Positions 22,138-32,988 of a DNA stretch of 64,000 nt are shown in pieces. Source of the DNA: Fallopia convolvulus. Taxonomy: Eukaryota > Streptophyta > Magnoliopsida > Caryophyllales > Polygonaceae. The translations under genes and the position numbers were made by a program. The stretch covers positions 22,633,742 to 22,697,741 of the forward strand of contig OZ024720.1 of assembly GCA_964016875.1 (NCBI GenBank), in the 5' to 3' direction. The notes beneath the pieces were generated by a model that saw nothing but the letters and a program-made list of their open reading frames with translations, searched no databases and was not told the DNA's origin. Positions within the stretch are counted from its first letter, which is position 1. Each line of letters opens with the position of its first letter.

Positions 22138-24136
22138 CGGATCGGATTCGGGTTTTTTTGGCTTTGAGTCCCCTCCCGGATTCGGGTTGCGTGATTTTTT
22201 AGCTACGTACGCTATATATGTGCTAAATTATATGTAAAATTGAAGTATAGTTAGGATGTATGGAGGTAGATTAATTTGATTGTGTTGCTGACTTCGGGGT
22301 TTTGAAGGATCGTCAGCTTCTTATTTTAGTTTGCCTCTGTTAAATTAATTTCTGTTAATTTAGGTGATTTCATAAGAATTGATCACCTAATCGATCTTCC
22401 CACTGTATTCATCTTACTAATTTCAAGTTATCAATATGAAATGCTCTGTTCAGTATAATTATTACCGAACTTCGCTTCTTTTTTTGATTTTTTACCTTCT
22501 TTTGAATCATTTGAGGATAGGGCGTAAATTATTGGCTGTAATTTGGCGAATCCTATGCCAATCATTCATAGTGGGCTCTTTTTTAATTATTATATTTTAT
22601 ATTGGAGTATTAATAATATTTGAAATTATGCAAATATAAATGATATTTTAAATTGAGTGGGATGGTGGGTTTTTTCTGTTTGTGTGGATTTGACAGTTTG
22701 AGATTATGGGTTGGAGGTTAAAGGTGTCAGTGTAATGGCCAGGTTACATTTTCTCTACCTTGTCTTATGCTCCACGTATATGACCAATTAATTTAAATTT
22801 TTCATACAGTAAAGATAATCGACAGTGCTTATTTTGCAATGGGATATTGGATTAGATGCATTTGAGAAAAGTCAGATCTTATAAAGTATGGGTTAAGATA
22901 GCGAGATTTAATATATCAAGTTATATTTAATATAATTTAATGGATTAAGTTGGCGATTTACATAGGAGTAAAATAAACTATACTCCAAAGTAACAATGTT
23001 ATATGTATAATTGAGATTTAATTTTGAGGCCAGTTTACATCTATTTTTTTTCCGATTGATCACTTGCACTACTCTACGTCGTGATTAAATATTTCATGAT
23101 CCTTTTTATAAATACATATGTTGTCAGGATTATTTGAATCTTCTTGTCAAAATTTTATAGTATATTAGACAGGTTATTTACTACGTTTCTTTTGTAAAAA
23201 TTATTTACAAATTAAATGGTTAGTAAGTTTAAATATCTTGGAAAAAAACATGAAGACTTAGACATTAGATGAAATCAAGTCTAGTTGTAGATTTCTACCA
23301 AAAAAGGAGAAGTCTAGTTGTAGATGATCAAATTCCCAAGTGGGAATCATGTGTCTTCATGGGGGACAAAGGTATGGGCATGATCAACTACATGACTTAT
23401 ATAACATATTTTACCTAATAGTGATCTCACCTTTCTAGAAATAAATTATGTAAAACCTAATTCACGATAATGCTACTTTATTGAATGAGTCAATTATATA
23501 TTTTGTTATTTTTAACTTCAAAGTCGAGGAAAGTTACAAGAAATGTGACATATTAGATCACATGAAACGCCATAGATGACACACATAATTAGTAAGAAAG
23601 TAGATGTATTGAACAAACTTAACAGATCGAGAAGCTGATCGAAAAAACGACAAATAGACAAATTAATTTAAAAAATTCATGCACAAAGAAATATGAAATA
23701 TATAGTTGGACATATTTAATACGGAGTATTTATAAACGGGCACAAAGGATGACATTGGGATAAATTGGTTGTTGGTTTGTTAAGTTCGCGAGTTTATGAC
23801 ATTGTACTATTGAGTTGAGGGGTTGGATGTGCACTCGAAATAAATTGAAAGGGAAGGATCGAACAAAAGTATCCCTGATGGGTTATTGTTTGAACAACTT
23901 TGCCTTCCTTGTAAGTTGAGATTCCAAAATGCTTGCTAGATCTGCACCATCTTTTTAATTTCTGATAAAAGTGTCAAAAAAGCTTGTTTAAAATGTATAC
24001 CGACAATGAAACTCCAACGGATATATATGTTTAATCTAGATACAGTATATTACAATGCATATTTCAAATTGCAATAAACCGTATTGGTTAATTTGACAAG
24101 TGTAGTAGTCTATTTCGTACATGATGACATCATTCC
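22138..24136. other. 3' flank of the ATL gene and AT-rich DNA, no further gene
   Basis: The first few hundred bases presumably hold the ATL 3' UTR. The rest is AT-rich with only chance frames. AAGTCTAGTTGTAGAT occurs twice about 35 bp apart near 23277 and 23312. No transposon termini were recognised before the Sire-2 target site. Confidence 0.5.
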
Positions 24137-24141
24137 ATATT

Positions 24142-25036
24142 TGTTGGAACAGTGTTAGGGAACTAACACTAGAACAATGGTTTCTCTATTTTGAGTAATC
24201 GAAGTTTTGATAATGACAAACAAATGGAACTAATTCCCTGTATAAGTGATCTCAGGAAAGATAGCAAGTTTACAGGAAAAGCAAAGGGAAACGTTCCCCA
24301 TCAAGTCACCTGTGTACGTGGCAAGTAATTAAAAAGACAAGAGAGACTTTTCACTATTGTCTTGGGCGGCAAGCCAAAGCTCCGAATGAATAGAGATGAA
24401 GAAGGGTACGCTAGTCTTTTTGAATAGTGTCGTACTTCCCAAGACAATAAGGGCAAAGGCGTCAGAACTAAAAATGGAAACTCTATAAAAGGAATGCGAC
24501 GCCGCTAGGTTTAATTGAGCTCTCGCACATCGAAAACCAGATCTACAAAAGGAAAGAAAGAGATCGAGAGCCCGAGCTGATTCAGAGAAGATATCCAAAC
24601 CAGAAGTTCAAGGAGGGAAAGATCAAGTGATGAAGACTGCGTGAAGTTCTTCATCAGCTTGAAGAAGGAGGTTCCTGTGCTAAAGGGAACTGCACAGGAA
24701 CGAGAAGGTTCACTCTCTATATTCATTTGTGTTTAGATCTAGGAACTATTATGTCTTAGTCGTTAGTATTGTTTGTGAGCGGGATTGCAAGCAATAGAGA
24801 AGTTCGACTTTGAATTGTAGATCCTGAGATATATCAATAGAATATAGTGCGTGTTCAAAATCCTCCAAGGGAGGTAGAGGTTTACTCTTTAGCTAGTTGG
24901 CTAAAGAGGTTCCTCTATAAGGAACTGTGTCCAAGCTTTAAATTCCTGTTTTAGTCTTGTTCTATATTACTCCGCTGCGTAAGGGAACTATCACTGGAAC
25001 AGTTCCCGACTGTCTTAGACTAACATCGATCCTACA
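24142..25036 (+). repeat. Sire-2 5' LTR
   Basis: TGTTGGAAC...CCTACA. Differences from the 3' LTR seen by eye: A/G at about 24171, T/C at about 24190, A/G at about 24335, A/G at about 24443 and G/A at about 24615, all transitions. TATA-like CTCTATAAAAGGAATG lies near 24480. Confidence 0.97.
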
Positions 25037-25037
25037 A

Positions 25038-25050
25038 TTGGTATCAGAGC
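25038..25050 (+). other. Sire-2 primer-binding site
   Basis: TTGGTATCAGAGC, complementary to the 3' end of initiator tRNA-Met, starting one base after the 5' LTR. Confidence 0.95.
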
Positions 25051-25082
25051 GTGGCTCTAGATTTTCTGTGAAAACTCGCAGG

Positions 25083-26461
25083 ATGTCTACAGGAATGTCT
25101 TCAGAACTCAGTGCCGTTGGACATGGAAGCGACAAACCACCAAGGTTGATAGAAGGCCGTTTTGAACGATGGCAAGGGTTGATGATGGATTGGATGAAGA
25201 GCCATGACTATCAGGCATGGGCTGTGATCGAGAGAGGGAACTTCACCATCAATCCAGAGATCGAGAATGATCTCACGAAGTGGGGGCCAAATGAGTGGAA
25301 ATGCATGGAAGCCAACTACAAGGCAAAGATGTATCTCAACTACTCCATGAGTGAGATCGATTCAGCCAAGGTGGGAAATCTAAAGACCGCCAAGGAGATG
25401 TGGGCTGCTATTGAACAAATGCATATCGGAAGCTCAGATCTCAAGGAAGATCATCAGATGGATGTTCGACAAGAGTTCTACAACTTCAGAATGGAACCTG
25501 GAGAAACAGTATCATCGTACCAGTTCCGGTTTCAAGGACTAGTGACTAAGCTTGAGAACTTGGGAATCTATGATAGGGAAGTCACCGAACGAATCAAGGT
25601 CAAGAAGGTGATAGATGGTCTCACTGGAGAATGGGCTCATGATCGAACAACCTTCAGAGAAAATACATCCAACAGGAACCTCATGCTTCATGAGATCCTT
25701 GGAAAGCTGAAATCCTATGAGAATAGGAACTTAGCTTAAAAAATCCTGAACCAACTCAGTGTTCTGAATGTGATAGATTAAGGAAGGAACTTGACTCTAC
25801 TATAACCTCTAAAAATGAACTCATCTCTACTCTTGCTGTAGTCACCACTGAAAAGGAAGCCATTAGTAAGAAATTAGAGATATCTGAGGGAAAGAAAATA
25901 GTAGAGACTCCTAAGGTCACATTTGTTCCTTCTAGGCATGGAATAGGATATTCCGAAAGAAACTCTGAAACTAATCAAACAACTCTTACCTTAAGGAAAC
26001 TAAGTGAAAGTATAGCTCTAGAGCTACAAACTGAAAAAATTAAGAATTCTCAAATAGAAGAAAAAATCAGGGTTCTAGAGAGTGGAACTATAGGAAAAAA
26101 GGACTACTATACTGGAAACAACTCTCACAAAATCTATGTCAAGATAGCTAAGGGAAATGGTTCCAGAGGACCTAATAAGGAAACAGTTGAGAAAAATAGG
26201 ATTCAGAGACCACATCCCAAGTATTATCTAGGAGAATATTACAAAACTTGCTGGACATGTGGAGGTCATGGTCATTACAAGGAACAATGTCCCAAAATTG
26301 GTCAATCAAAAGGGTTCTCAGGTAGAAGCAACACCAGAACATCTCACTCAAAATCTTACAAGAAGTATCACTCGATTGATGTGAACATTGCTGATTATGT
26401 TGATTACTACCCCTGTAAGGAACCAGGCAAGGGACACCTTGCCTGGGTAACCAAACATTGA
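25083..26461 (+). pseudogene. Sire-2 gag with internal deletion
   Basis: The ATG at 25083 (ATGTCTACAGGAATG) opens a frame to 25739 with the full UBN2-type domain (RFERWQGLMMDW, EMWAAIEQMHIG, SSYQFRFQGLVTKLE). It then stops shortly after YENRNLA. Compared with Sire-1, roughly 600 bp is missing at this point, removing the first CCHC knuckle and part of the coiled coil. Downstream, 25740-26461 stays open in another phase and keeps the coiled-coil tail and the second knuckle (CWTCGGHGHYKEQC, 26251-26292) before TGA. Initiation upstream in the LTR (24957) is an artefact of the open frame. Confidence 0.88.
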
Positions 26462-26808
26462 CTCTTTTGCAGGTGCAAGCGAGAGGGAACTGTATGTGGT
26501 TTATAGACAGTGCTTGATCCAACCACATGACAGGGAACAGGAACAATCTAATCTCGCTTAACACCCAAGTTGAAGGAGGAAATGTGTCCTTCGGCAACAA
26601 AAACAAAGGAGCAATACAAGGCTCAGGGGAAGTAAAGCTCAACAAATCGATCAAGGTCAACAACGTAAATCTTGTGGCAAATCTTGGATACAATCTACTG
26701 TGTGTGGCACAACTCTGTGATCAAGGGAACAATGTAGTCACATTTGACTCCAATGAATGTCTTGTTGTGAACAAAGAAACTAACAAAGTGATTCTTCGAG
26801 GGAAATGA
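26462..26808 (+). pseudogene. Sire-2 protease with two stops
   Basis: The pol frame is shifted by -1 relative to gag. It runs through CTTTTGCAGGTG into a protease region with FIDSA, then TGA where Sire-1 has a Cys codon (TGC), then SNHM. The C-terminal protease motif LGYNLLCVAQLCDQG follows, and a second TGA at 26806-26808 replaces a CGA arginine of Sire-1. A glycine-to-alanine change in the active-site DSG is shared by both elements. How these elements bridge the gag stop and the frame change is not visible; it could be frameshifting or splicing. Confidence 0.85.
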
Positions 26809-29769
26809 TTCAACAATGTTTACATTGTTGATCAAGACTTTCAACCTCCAAGAAAGCTATGTCTCACAGTCTCTACAAATGACACCGATCTTTGGCACAG
26901 ACGTCTTGGCCATGCAGGACTAAATCTCATCCAGAAGTTGTTTCTCCAAGATCTTGTGGTGGGCTTGCCAAGGATAAGCCCAGAATCAGCAAAAATGTGT
27001 GATGCTTGTGCCAGAGGGAAACAGACTCGAAGTTCCTTCAAACCTAAGAAAAACGTGAGCACCTCCAAACCCCTGGAAATGCTACACATGGATCTGTGTG
27101 GACCGATGGACACTTGTAGCTATGGAGGAAGCAGGTACATGTTTGTTATAATAGATGATTATTCACGTTTCACTTGGGTTATTTTCTTGTCTTCCAAAGG
27201 AACAGTGTTTAAAGAATTTGAAGTGTTCATCAAGAAGGCAAAGGTTAGTCTGGGAACTAAGCTGAAGTCCATACGCTCAGACCATGGAACAGAGTCAGAC
27301 CATGTCAACTTTTGCAATGAAAATGGAGTTTCTCACAACTTTTCTGCACCAAGGACTCCACAACAAAATGGAGTTGTTGAAAGGAAGAATCGCACACTGG
27401 AGAATATGGCTCGTGCCATGATGCTGGAGAGTGGAGTTCCATCCAACTTCTGGGCTGAAGCCATCTCTACTTCGGTGTATATCCTTAACAGGGCTATGAT
27501 TCGACCTTTATTGCTTAAGACTTCTTATGAACTAATCAAAGGCCGAAAGCCAAATATTTCCCATCTTAGAGTTTTTGGTTGCAGGTGTCACATCCATAAC
27601 AATGGGAAGGATGCTCTTGGAAAGTTTGATCCAAGGAGTGATGAAGGAATTTTCACTGGATATTCTCTTCATAGCAAAGCATACCGAGTCTACAACAAAA
27701 GGACAAGGAAATTTGAAGAAAGTATTCATGTCATATTTGATGAAGAGCCTATCAGTCACGGATCATCATCCAAAAATCCATTCTCTCGTTCCATAGTGAA
27801 ACCATTCACTATTCCAGAAGAATCAACAAGGGAACTGCCAGACAAGGATGAAAGTACAAGGCCTCGAAGAGAAGACTCTGAGTACATCAATGGAAGTGAT
27901 TCTCCTCCACAAGAGCCAAACATTGAAGATGATCATGAAGAGAATGATACCATGGACCAATTCGATGATCCCTCAACACATTTTCCTGAAGAAGAGGAAC
28001 AACCACCAGTAACAGCTGAAGCATCCACTTCTGGGAACCATGGTGTGGTTCCACAAGATACATCTGAAGATAGTTCCAGTGCTCAGGAAGAAATCCCAGG
28101 ACCAACTCATCCTCAACCAAGGAACTACCATCAGAGAAAAGATCATCCTATTGACAACATCCTCACACCTTTGGAACAGGGAGTACAAACTCGTTCCTCT
28201 CTCCATAACTTTTGTGCATTTAATGCTTTCGTTTCTCTTGTTGAACCCAAAGGCATACAGGAAGCACTCAAAGATCCAGATTGGGTTCAAGCAATGCAAG
28301 ATGAGCTTCATCAGTTTGAGAGACATAAGGTGTGGAAGTTAGTTCCAAGACCATCAGACAAGAATGTCATTGGAACTAGATGGGTCTTTCGCAACAAACT
28401 AGATGATTCAGGCAATGTTTCCCGAAACAAAGCCAAACTAGTGGCCCAAGGTTATAATCAAGAGGAGGGAATTGACTATGAGGAAACGTTTGCACCAGTT
28501 GTCAGAATTGAAGCAATACGACTACTCATTGCGTTTGCTACATACAAAGGGTTCAAACTGTTCCAAATGGATGTCAAAACAGCATTTCTCAATGGCTATC
28601 TACAAGAAGAAGTTTATGTGAAGCAACCTCCTGGATTTGAAGACGATGACAAGCCTGATCACGTCTACTTTCTTGAAAGGGCTCTCTATGGCCTCAAACA
28701 AGCTCCTCGAGCCTGGTATGATAGATTTGCTTCATTTCTATTGTCCAAAGGCTATCAAAGAGGATCCATAGACAAGACACTCTTCTTGAAGAAAGAATCA
28801 GGTGACATTTTAATTGTGCAAGTCTATGTTGATGATATTGTGTTTGGTTCCACTAATCCTGTGCTTACAGAAAAATTTGAGAAACAAATGAGTAGTGAGT
28901 TTGAGATGAGTATGGTAGGGGAACTCAACTTCTTTCTGGGTCTTCAAATCTCTCAAACAAAAGATGGAACCAAGATTCATCAACAAAAGTACATCAAGGA
29001 AATGCTATCCAAATATGGGATGGACACTGCAAAGCCAATCAACACTCCAATCTCACCTAGCACACGACTTGATGCCGATGAGACAGGAACCAGTGTCAAT
29101 CAAAAACTCTTTCGAGGAATGATTGGTTCCCTACTCTATCTCACTGCGAGTAGACCAGACATCATGTTCGCTATTTGTCTTTGTGCACGGTTCCAAGCAA
29201 ATCCTAAGGAATCACATCTAAAGGAAGTCAAAAGGATCTTTCGCTACCTCAAAGGGAGAGACAATCTTTGCTTATGGTATCCTAGGAATAGTTCCTTTGA
29301 ACTTGTTTCCTTCACAGATGCTGATTTTGCAGGACATCTCGTTGATCGAAAAAGCACATCAGGTATGGCACAGTTCCTAGGAGACTGTCTAGTATCATGG
29401 GGATCCAAGAAACAATCCTCTGTGGCACTTTCCACTGCTGAAGCTGAGTACATTGCCGCAGCTACTTGTTGTTCCCAAGTCCTATGGCTCAAGTATCAAC
29501 TCAAAGACTATGGTATGTCTCTTGAAACTGTTCCTATTAAATGTGATAGTACTAGTGCAATTAACATCTCAAAAAACCCAGTGCATCACTCTAGGACAAA
29601 GCACATAGAGGTTAGGCACCATTTCCTGCGTGATCACGTAGAGAAAGGTTCCATTGAGATGGTTCACTGCAGGACAGATGAACAAGTTGCTGACATTTTT
29701 ACCAAGGCCTTGGACAGACAACCCTTTGAGCATCTTCGTATGCTCTTAGGGATGATTCTCTTAAATTAA
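26809..29769 (+). CDS. Sire-2 pol: GAG-pre-integrase, integrase, reverse transcriptase, RNase H
   Basis: An open frame of 986 codons after the TGA at 26808. Domains in order: GAG-pre-integrase zinc site (LWHRRLGH...CDACARGK, 26890-27020), integrase core with Asp 27091-27093, Asp 27280-27282 and Glu 27379-27381, then a long acidic linker (27770-28130), reverse transcriptase (GTRWVF...YVDD at 28824-28835) and RNase H (FTDADFAGH, STAEAEY) ending DIFTKALDRQPFEHLRMLLG. The spacing between the second Asp and Glu is three residues shorter than in Sire-1 (D-x32-E instead of D-x35-E), which probably harms integrase. Reverse transcriptase and RNase H look intact. No ATG start is implied, since this is part of a polyprotein. 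Confidence 0.95.
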   Translation, partial: FNNVYIVDQDFQPPRKLCLTVSTNDTDLWHRRLGHAGLNLIQKLFLQDLVVGLPRISPESAKMCDACARGKQTRSSFKPKKNVSTSKPLEMLHMDLCGPMDTCSYGGSRYMFVIIDDYSRFTWVIFLSSKGTVFKEFEVFIKKAKVSLGTKLKSIRSDHGTESDHVNFCNENGVSHNFSAPRTPQQNGVVERKNRTLENMARAMMLESGVPSNFWAEAISTSVYILNRAMIRPLLLKTSYELIKGRKPNISHLRVFGCRCHIHNNGKDALGKFDPRSDEGIFTGYSLHSKAYRVYNKRTRKFEESIHVIFDEEPISHGSSSKNPFSRSIVKPFTIPEESTRELPDKDESTRPRREDSEYINGSDSPPQEPNIEDDHEENDTMDQFDDPSTHFPEEEEQPPVTAEASTSGNHGVVPQDTSEDSSSAQEEIPGPTHPQPRNYHQRKDHPIDNILTPLEQGVQTRSSLHNFCAFNAFVSLVEPKGIQEALKDPDWVQAMQDELHQFERHKVWKLVPRPSDKNVIGTRWVFRNKLDDSGNVSRNKAKLVAQGYNQEEGIDYEETFAPVVRIEAIRLLIAFATYKGFKLFQMDVKTAFLNGYLQEEVYVKQPPGFEDDDKPDHVYFLERALYGLKQAPRAWYDRFASFLLSKGYQRGSIDKTLFLKKESGDILIVQVYVDDIVFGSTNPVLTEKFEKQMSSEFEMSMVGELNFFLGLQISQTKDGTKIHQQKYIKEMLSKYGMDTAKPINTPISPSTRLDADETGTSVNQKLFRGMIGSLLYLTASRPDIMFAICLCARFQANPKESHLKEVKRIFRYLKGRDNLCLWYPRNSSFELVSFTDADFAGHLVDRKSTSGMAQFLGDCLVSWGSKKQSSVALSTAEAEYIAAATCCSQVLWLKYQLKDYGMSLETVPIKCDSTSAINISKNPVHHSRTKHIEVRHHFLRDHVEKGSIEMVHCRTDEQVADIFTKALDRQPFEHLRMLLGMILLN

Positions 29770-30655
29770 ACAAGTCCCGATCCATCTTTTCCCTCCATGA
29801 TTGACTAGTTAGATATCAATATAGCTAGGGAATTGCATGGTATAGCAACTTTCATTTTCAATAATTGCAAACTTGCATAAAACATGTTCATAACTAGGTA
29901 TGGGAACTGATTCCTTAAGAGCACTTTGTTTATTTTCATCCCAAAATGATCAACCTGATCTTATCTGTCCCTCACTATAAGCCGAAATGATGGTTGATCA
30001 TAAGACTTGTCCCTCAAACCCATCCAGGTAAACGTTTCCTATGAGCCTCAATGCATAAACCTTTTTTTTTACGGGATTTAATTACCTGGATGACAACATC
30101 ACTTGTTTCCATAACCCTGTTTAGTTTGGATATTTCTTTTGATCTTTTCACAAAAATCCTTTACATATCCAAACTTGGCCTAGTCTTACTTGTTCATAGA
30201 AAGAGGAGTTAGAAAGGAAAGGAACCGCTTCAATTCTCAAAGGAACTACAAGGGTGTTTGAAATTCAAATGCGTCTCTCATGTACATTATTGGAAAGAGA
30301 AAGGTCATTGGAAACTGGTTCAGGAAGCGACAGGCTGTAGAAAGGGAAAAGTGCATCCGAACCGTTCATCTCTCTACCAGTGCTAATATGTTGCCACGTC
30401 GAGACTGTTGAAAAGGAAAAGATCTTTGCTTGATGAAAGCCAAATCTCTTCGGATTCTTGTTGGAGTAACTAATTGCTAGTTTCAAGGAAAGGTTGGTAC
30501 CCACTCTCGCCCTTTCAACTTCTTTTCTTCTTACTACTTAACCCATTCCCCTCCTTTCTTTCTCTTCATCGTCTTCCTCCATCTCCTTGTCCTAACCCTA
30601 GATTTCGAAAATCTCCATATCCAATCCTTCTCTGCAACTCCTTCCATACGCTCAA
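29770..30655 (+). other. Sire-2 spacer between pol and env-like gene
   Basis: About 890 bp without a long frame, conserved with 16509-17370 of Sire-1 (shared CAAGTCCCGATCCATCTTTT after pol and GTTGATCATAAGACTTGTCCC). In Sireviruses this spacer may hold splice or promoter signals for the third gene; none is proven here. Confidence 0.6.
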
Positions 30656-32560
30656 ATGGCCAACCCAAATCAACCCATCATCAAGTTCTCCGTCCATCAC
30701 AAGAACCCACTCATCGAGCATCTTCTCAACCATGACCCTGAAACTCTCAAGAAAATGCTTCTTACCGATCTTGACCTCGACCACCATGAACCCGAGTACA
30801 TCTTTGATGTCAAAGAACGTCTCTATTCTCTTCTGAGAAAAAGAGACGGACAACCTGGTCTTACACCTCCCCAATCACCACCCCAAACACCAAGATCTGA
30901 AATTCCAATACTCACTACGAGACTGGATGGCTCCTCAACCCTCACTCTGAACATCGAGGGCGTTCCCACCACAATCCATGATTCCAATCCTACCTTGCTC
31001 TTACAAGCCTCCTCTCATTCCTCTCCCAAACACCATACTCAGATTCATGATAATCTCTCTCCCAAACGCAGGCCATATCCATTCGCCTCAACCTCTCACA
31101 ACCCTACTCCTCAAATCCAAAGAACCCAGGCTCCCTCATCTCTTCCACATGCTCCTCAAATCCAAGTTCCATCTCACACGGAACTGGATCTCTCTAATCT
31201 CGATCAATCCATCTCTCAATTTGAGAGAGAGGAGTTCCCTACTTCCCAGAGAACCACACCCAACAAACCAACTCAATCTTCTCCCTCTCTTCCAAAACGC
31301 CCTTCCTCTTCAACTTCTCTCCCACAAATCCCAACTGCTCCACGATCCAAAAAGAGAAAGCTCAGAAAACCGAGTGAAGTAGAAGAAGAAGAAGAAGAAG
31401 ATGACGAGGAACTACAGCCTCTACAATCTGAGCAACTCCACGCTCTTCATCCATCAACGGAGATCGTCACCGTTGAAGCCTCCGACAATGAAGTGGAGGA
31501 ATATCAAGAGCCTGCCCTTCAAATTGGGTACAAGGAACCGCCATCTGGGCGTCCTTCAACAAGAGGCTCCAAGAAACAAAAACTGGAAGAAAAGCCTCAA
31601 CAAAAGGAGAAGAAGAAAGGAAAGAAGGAAAAGAAGAAAACAGAAGAGAGGAAGTTGGTCATTCCTCTAGTCATCACAGCCGAGTTCCTACAAGAAAACG
31701 AGTTCAACGAGCTTCAGGAACTCATCCAGTTTCAAGGATGGGATAAGCTCTGTTCCGAACCGGCAATGGTGGATCAAGCTCAAATAAGATACTTCTACTC
31801 CAAATTCGCCCTCCAAAAGGGAACTGAGCTTGACCCCATAATAAGATGGAAGACAAAAGAAGATGACTTCACCTTCACCGCTGCCCAGATCAAGAAGATT
31901 CTCCAAGTTCCTGGAGAAGGCTTTGATATGCTTCCTCAACGCCCATGGCAAGATTCTGATGGAAGAGAAGCAATTCTCCAAAGGCTTCTAGGGCATGTTC
32001 CTCCACAAGGGAAGGAGATCCTGACTCACAGGTTGAGTCAAGTGGGCAAGATGGCACACTAGTTTATCACTGGGGTAGTGACGCCAAGACTGGAGAAAAG
32101 AACAACTCTGAACTCAACTGATGCCATTCTCCTGGATCTGTTCCTTCGCAAAGAGCGCATCAATCTGCCCAAGATAATAATCTTGCATATGTGCAAATGT
32201 GTTGCCAAGGAGTCTCACGCCCTTCCATATGCAGCATTGGTGAAGGAACTGATGAAGAGGAACGATGTATACCATCCTCAAGAGGAAGAAGAGCTAGGAC
32301 AAGAGATGGATATGGATAACATTCCACGAATGAAGCATTCCATGGAACCACAAGAAGAAGATTCTCCTGCTGTGTTCATTGAACAGGGAGACTCGAAAAC
32401 TGTCCTTCAAGCTCTCAACCGTCTTTGTGGAGTCACTGAGCGCATACTTGATGTCCTTCTCGACATTCAACAAACGAAGGGAACCAATGACCATATCCTT
32501 GCTACTCTTAAGGATATTCAGAAGAAGCTTCCTTCCTCCTCTTCCTCCTCTAATCCTTGA
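30656..32560 (+). pseudogene. Sire-2 env-like third gene, one in-frame stop
   Basis: The ATG at 30656 (CTCAAATGGCC) begins a 634-codon frame broken only by TAG at 32060-32062, where Sire-1 has a CAA codon. Visible parts: N-terminal helical segment (NPLIEHLL, DVKERLYSLLRK), a long Ser/Pro-rich region with FEREEFPT, an acidic run (about residues 242-252), a Lys/Glu-rich basic stretch (about 310-333) resembling a nuclear-localisation signal, and a conserved C-terminal domain from about residue 334 (FYSKFAL, IRWKTKEDDFT, PGEGFDMLPQRPWQD, LLDLFLRKERINLP). The C-terminal domain recalls the putative plant transposon protein family found in retrotransposon third genes. No signal peptide or clear transmembrane helix is visible, so envelope function is doubtful. 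Confidence 0.85.
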
Positions 32561-32742
32561 ACAAGTCCCCTACAAGAAAATTCCATAGCTGTCTTCTCCC
32601 TCCTTCGATGCTCTTAAAACTCTGTTTCTGTACTTGTTGAACGATGTTTAATGAATTGCATTTTGCTATTATTCTTTAGTTATGATTGTGCTTTACTTGC
32701 TTGTTCTTGAATGTTTATACTTGATTGTCTTTCGATGATGTC

Positions 32743-32988
32743 AAAAGGGGGAAAAGTGGAAAAATGCAGAGATGCGTTGTCTAAGAGAATACAGAATAAA
32801 TAACCATAAGCTGAGGGGGAACTGTTAGCTTAAAAATCTTGAAAATCAAACTGCTTGTCCATTTCAGGGGGAACTAAGTATCTACAAAGAATTGCCTGTG
32901 TCATTGATGCTTAATTATCTTACATCTTCCCTGAATGATTAACACTTGCATTTTTATGAAAGTTTGTCATCATCAAAAAGGAGGAAAT
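32743..32988 (+). other. Sire-2 multiple polypurine tracts
   Basis: CAAAAGGGGGAAAAGTGG (32742-32759), GAGGGGGAAC (32813-32822), AGGGGGAACT (32866-32875) and the terminal AAAAAGGAGGAAATTG touching the 3' LTR. Confidence 0.75.

Noticed and set aside
21692..22202. Pro/Ser/Arg-rich overlapping frames and a minus frame within the ATL gene
   Set aside because: Shadow frames of a GC-rich coding sequence; only the 21586 frame has the complete RING-H2 and transmembrane helix.
25038..25050. tRNA gene
   Set aside because: Only the short complement of the tRNA-Met 3' end used as retrotransposon primer; no cloverleaf is present.
24957..25082. N-terminal extension of Sire-2 gag
   Set aside because: This open stretch lies in the LTR and primer site; the conserved gag start is the ATG at 25083, matched by 11221 in Sire-1.
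26172..26693. 173-codon minus-strand frame in Sire-2
   Set aside because: Antisense shadow of the gag second-knuckle and protease region, which is open and homologous to Sire-1 on the plus strand.
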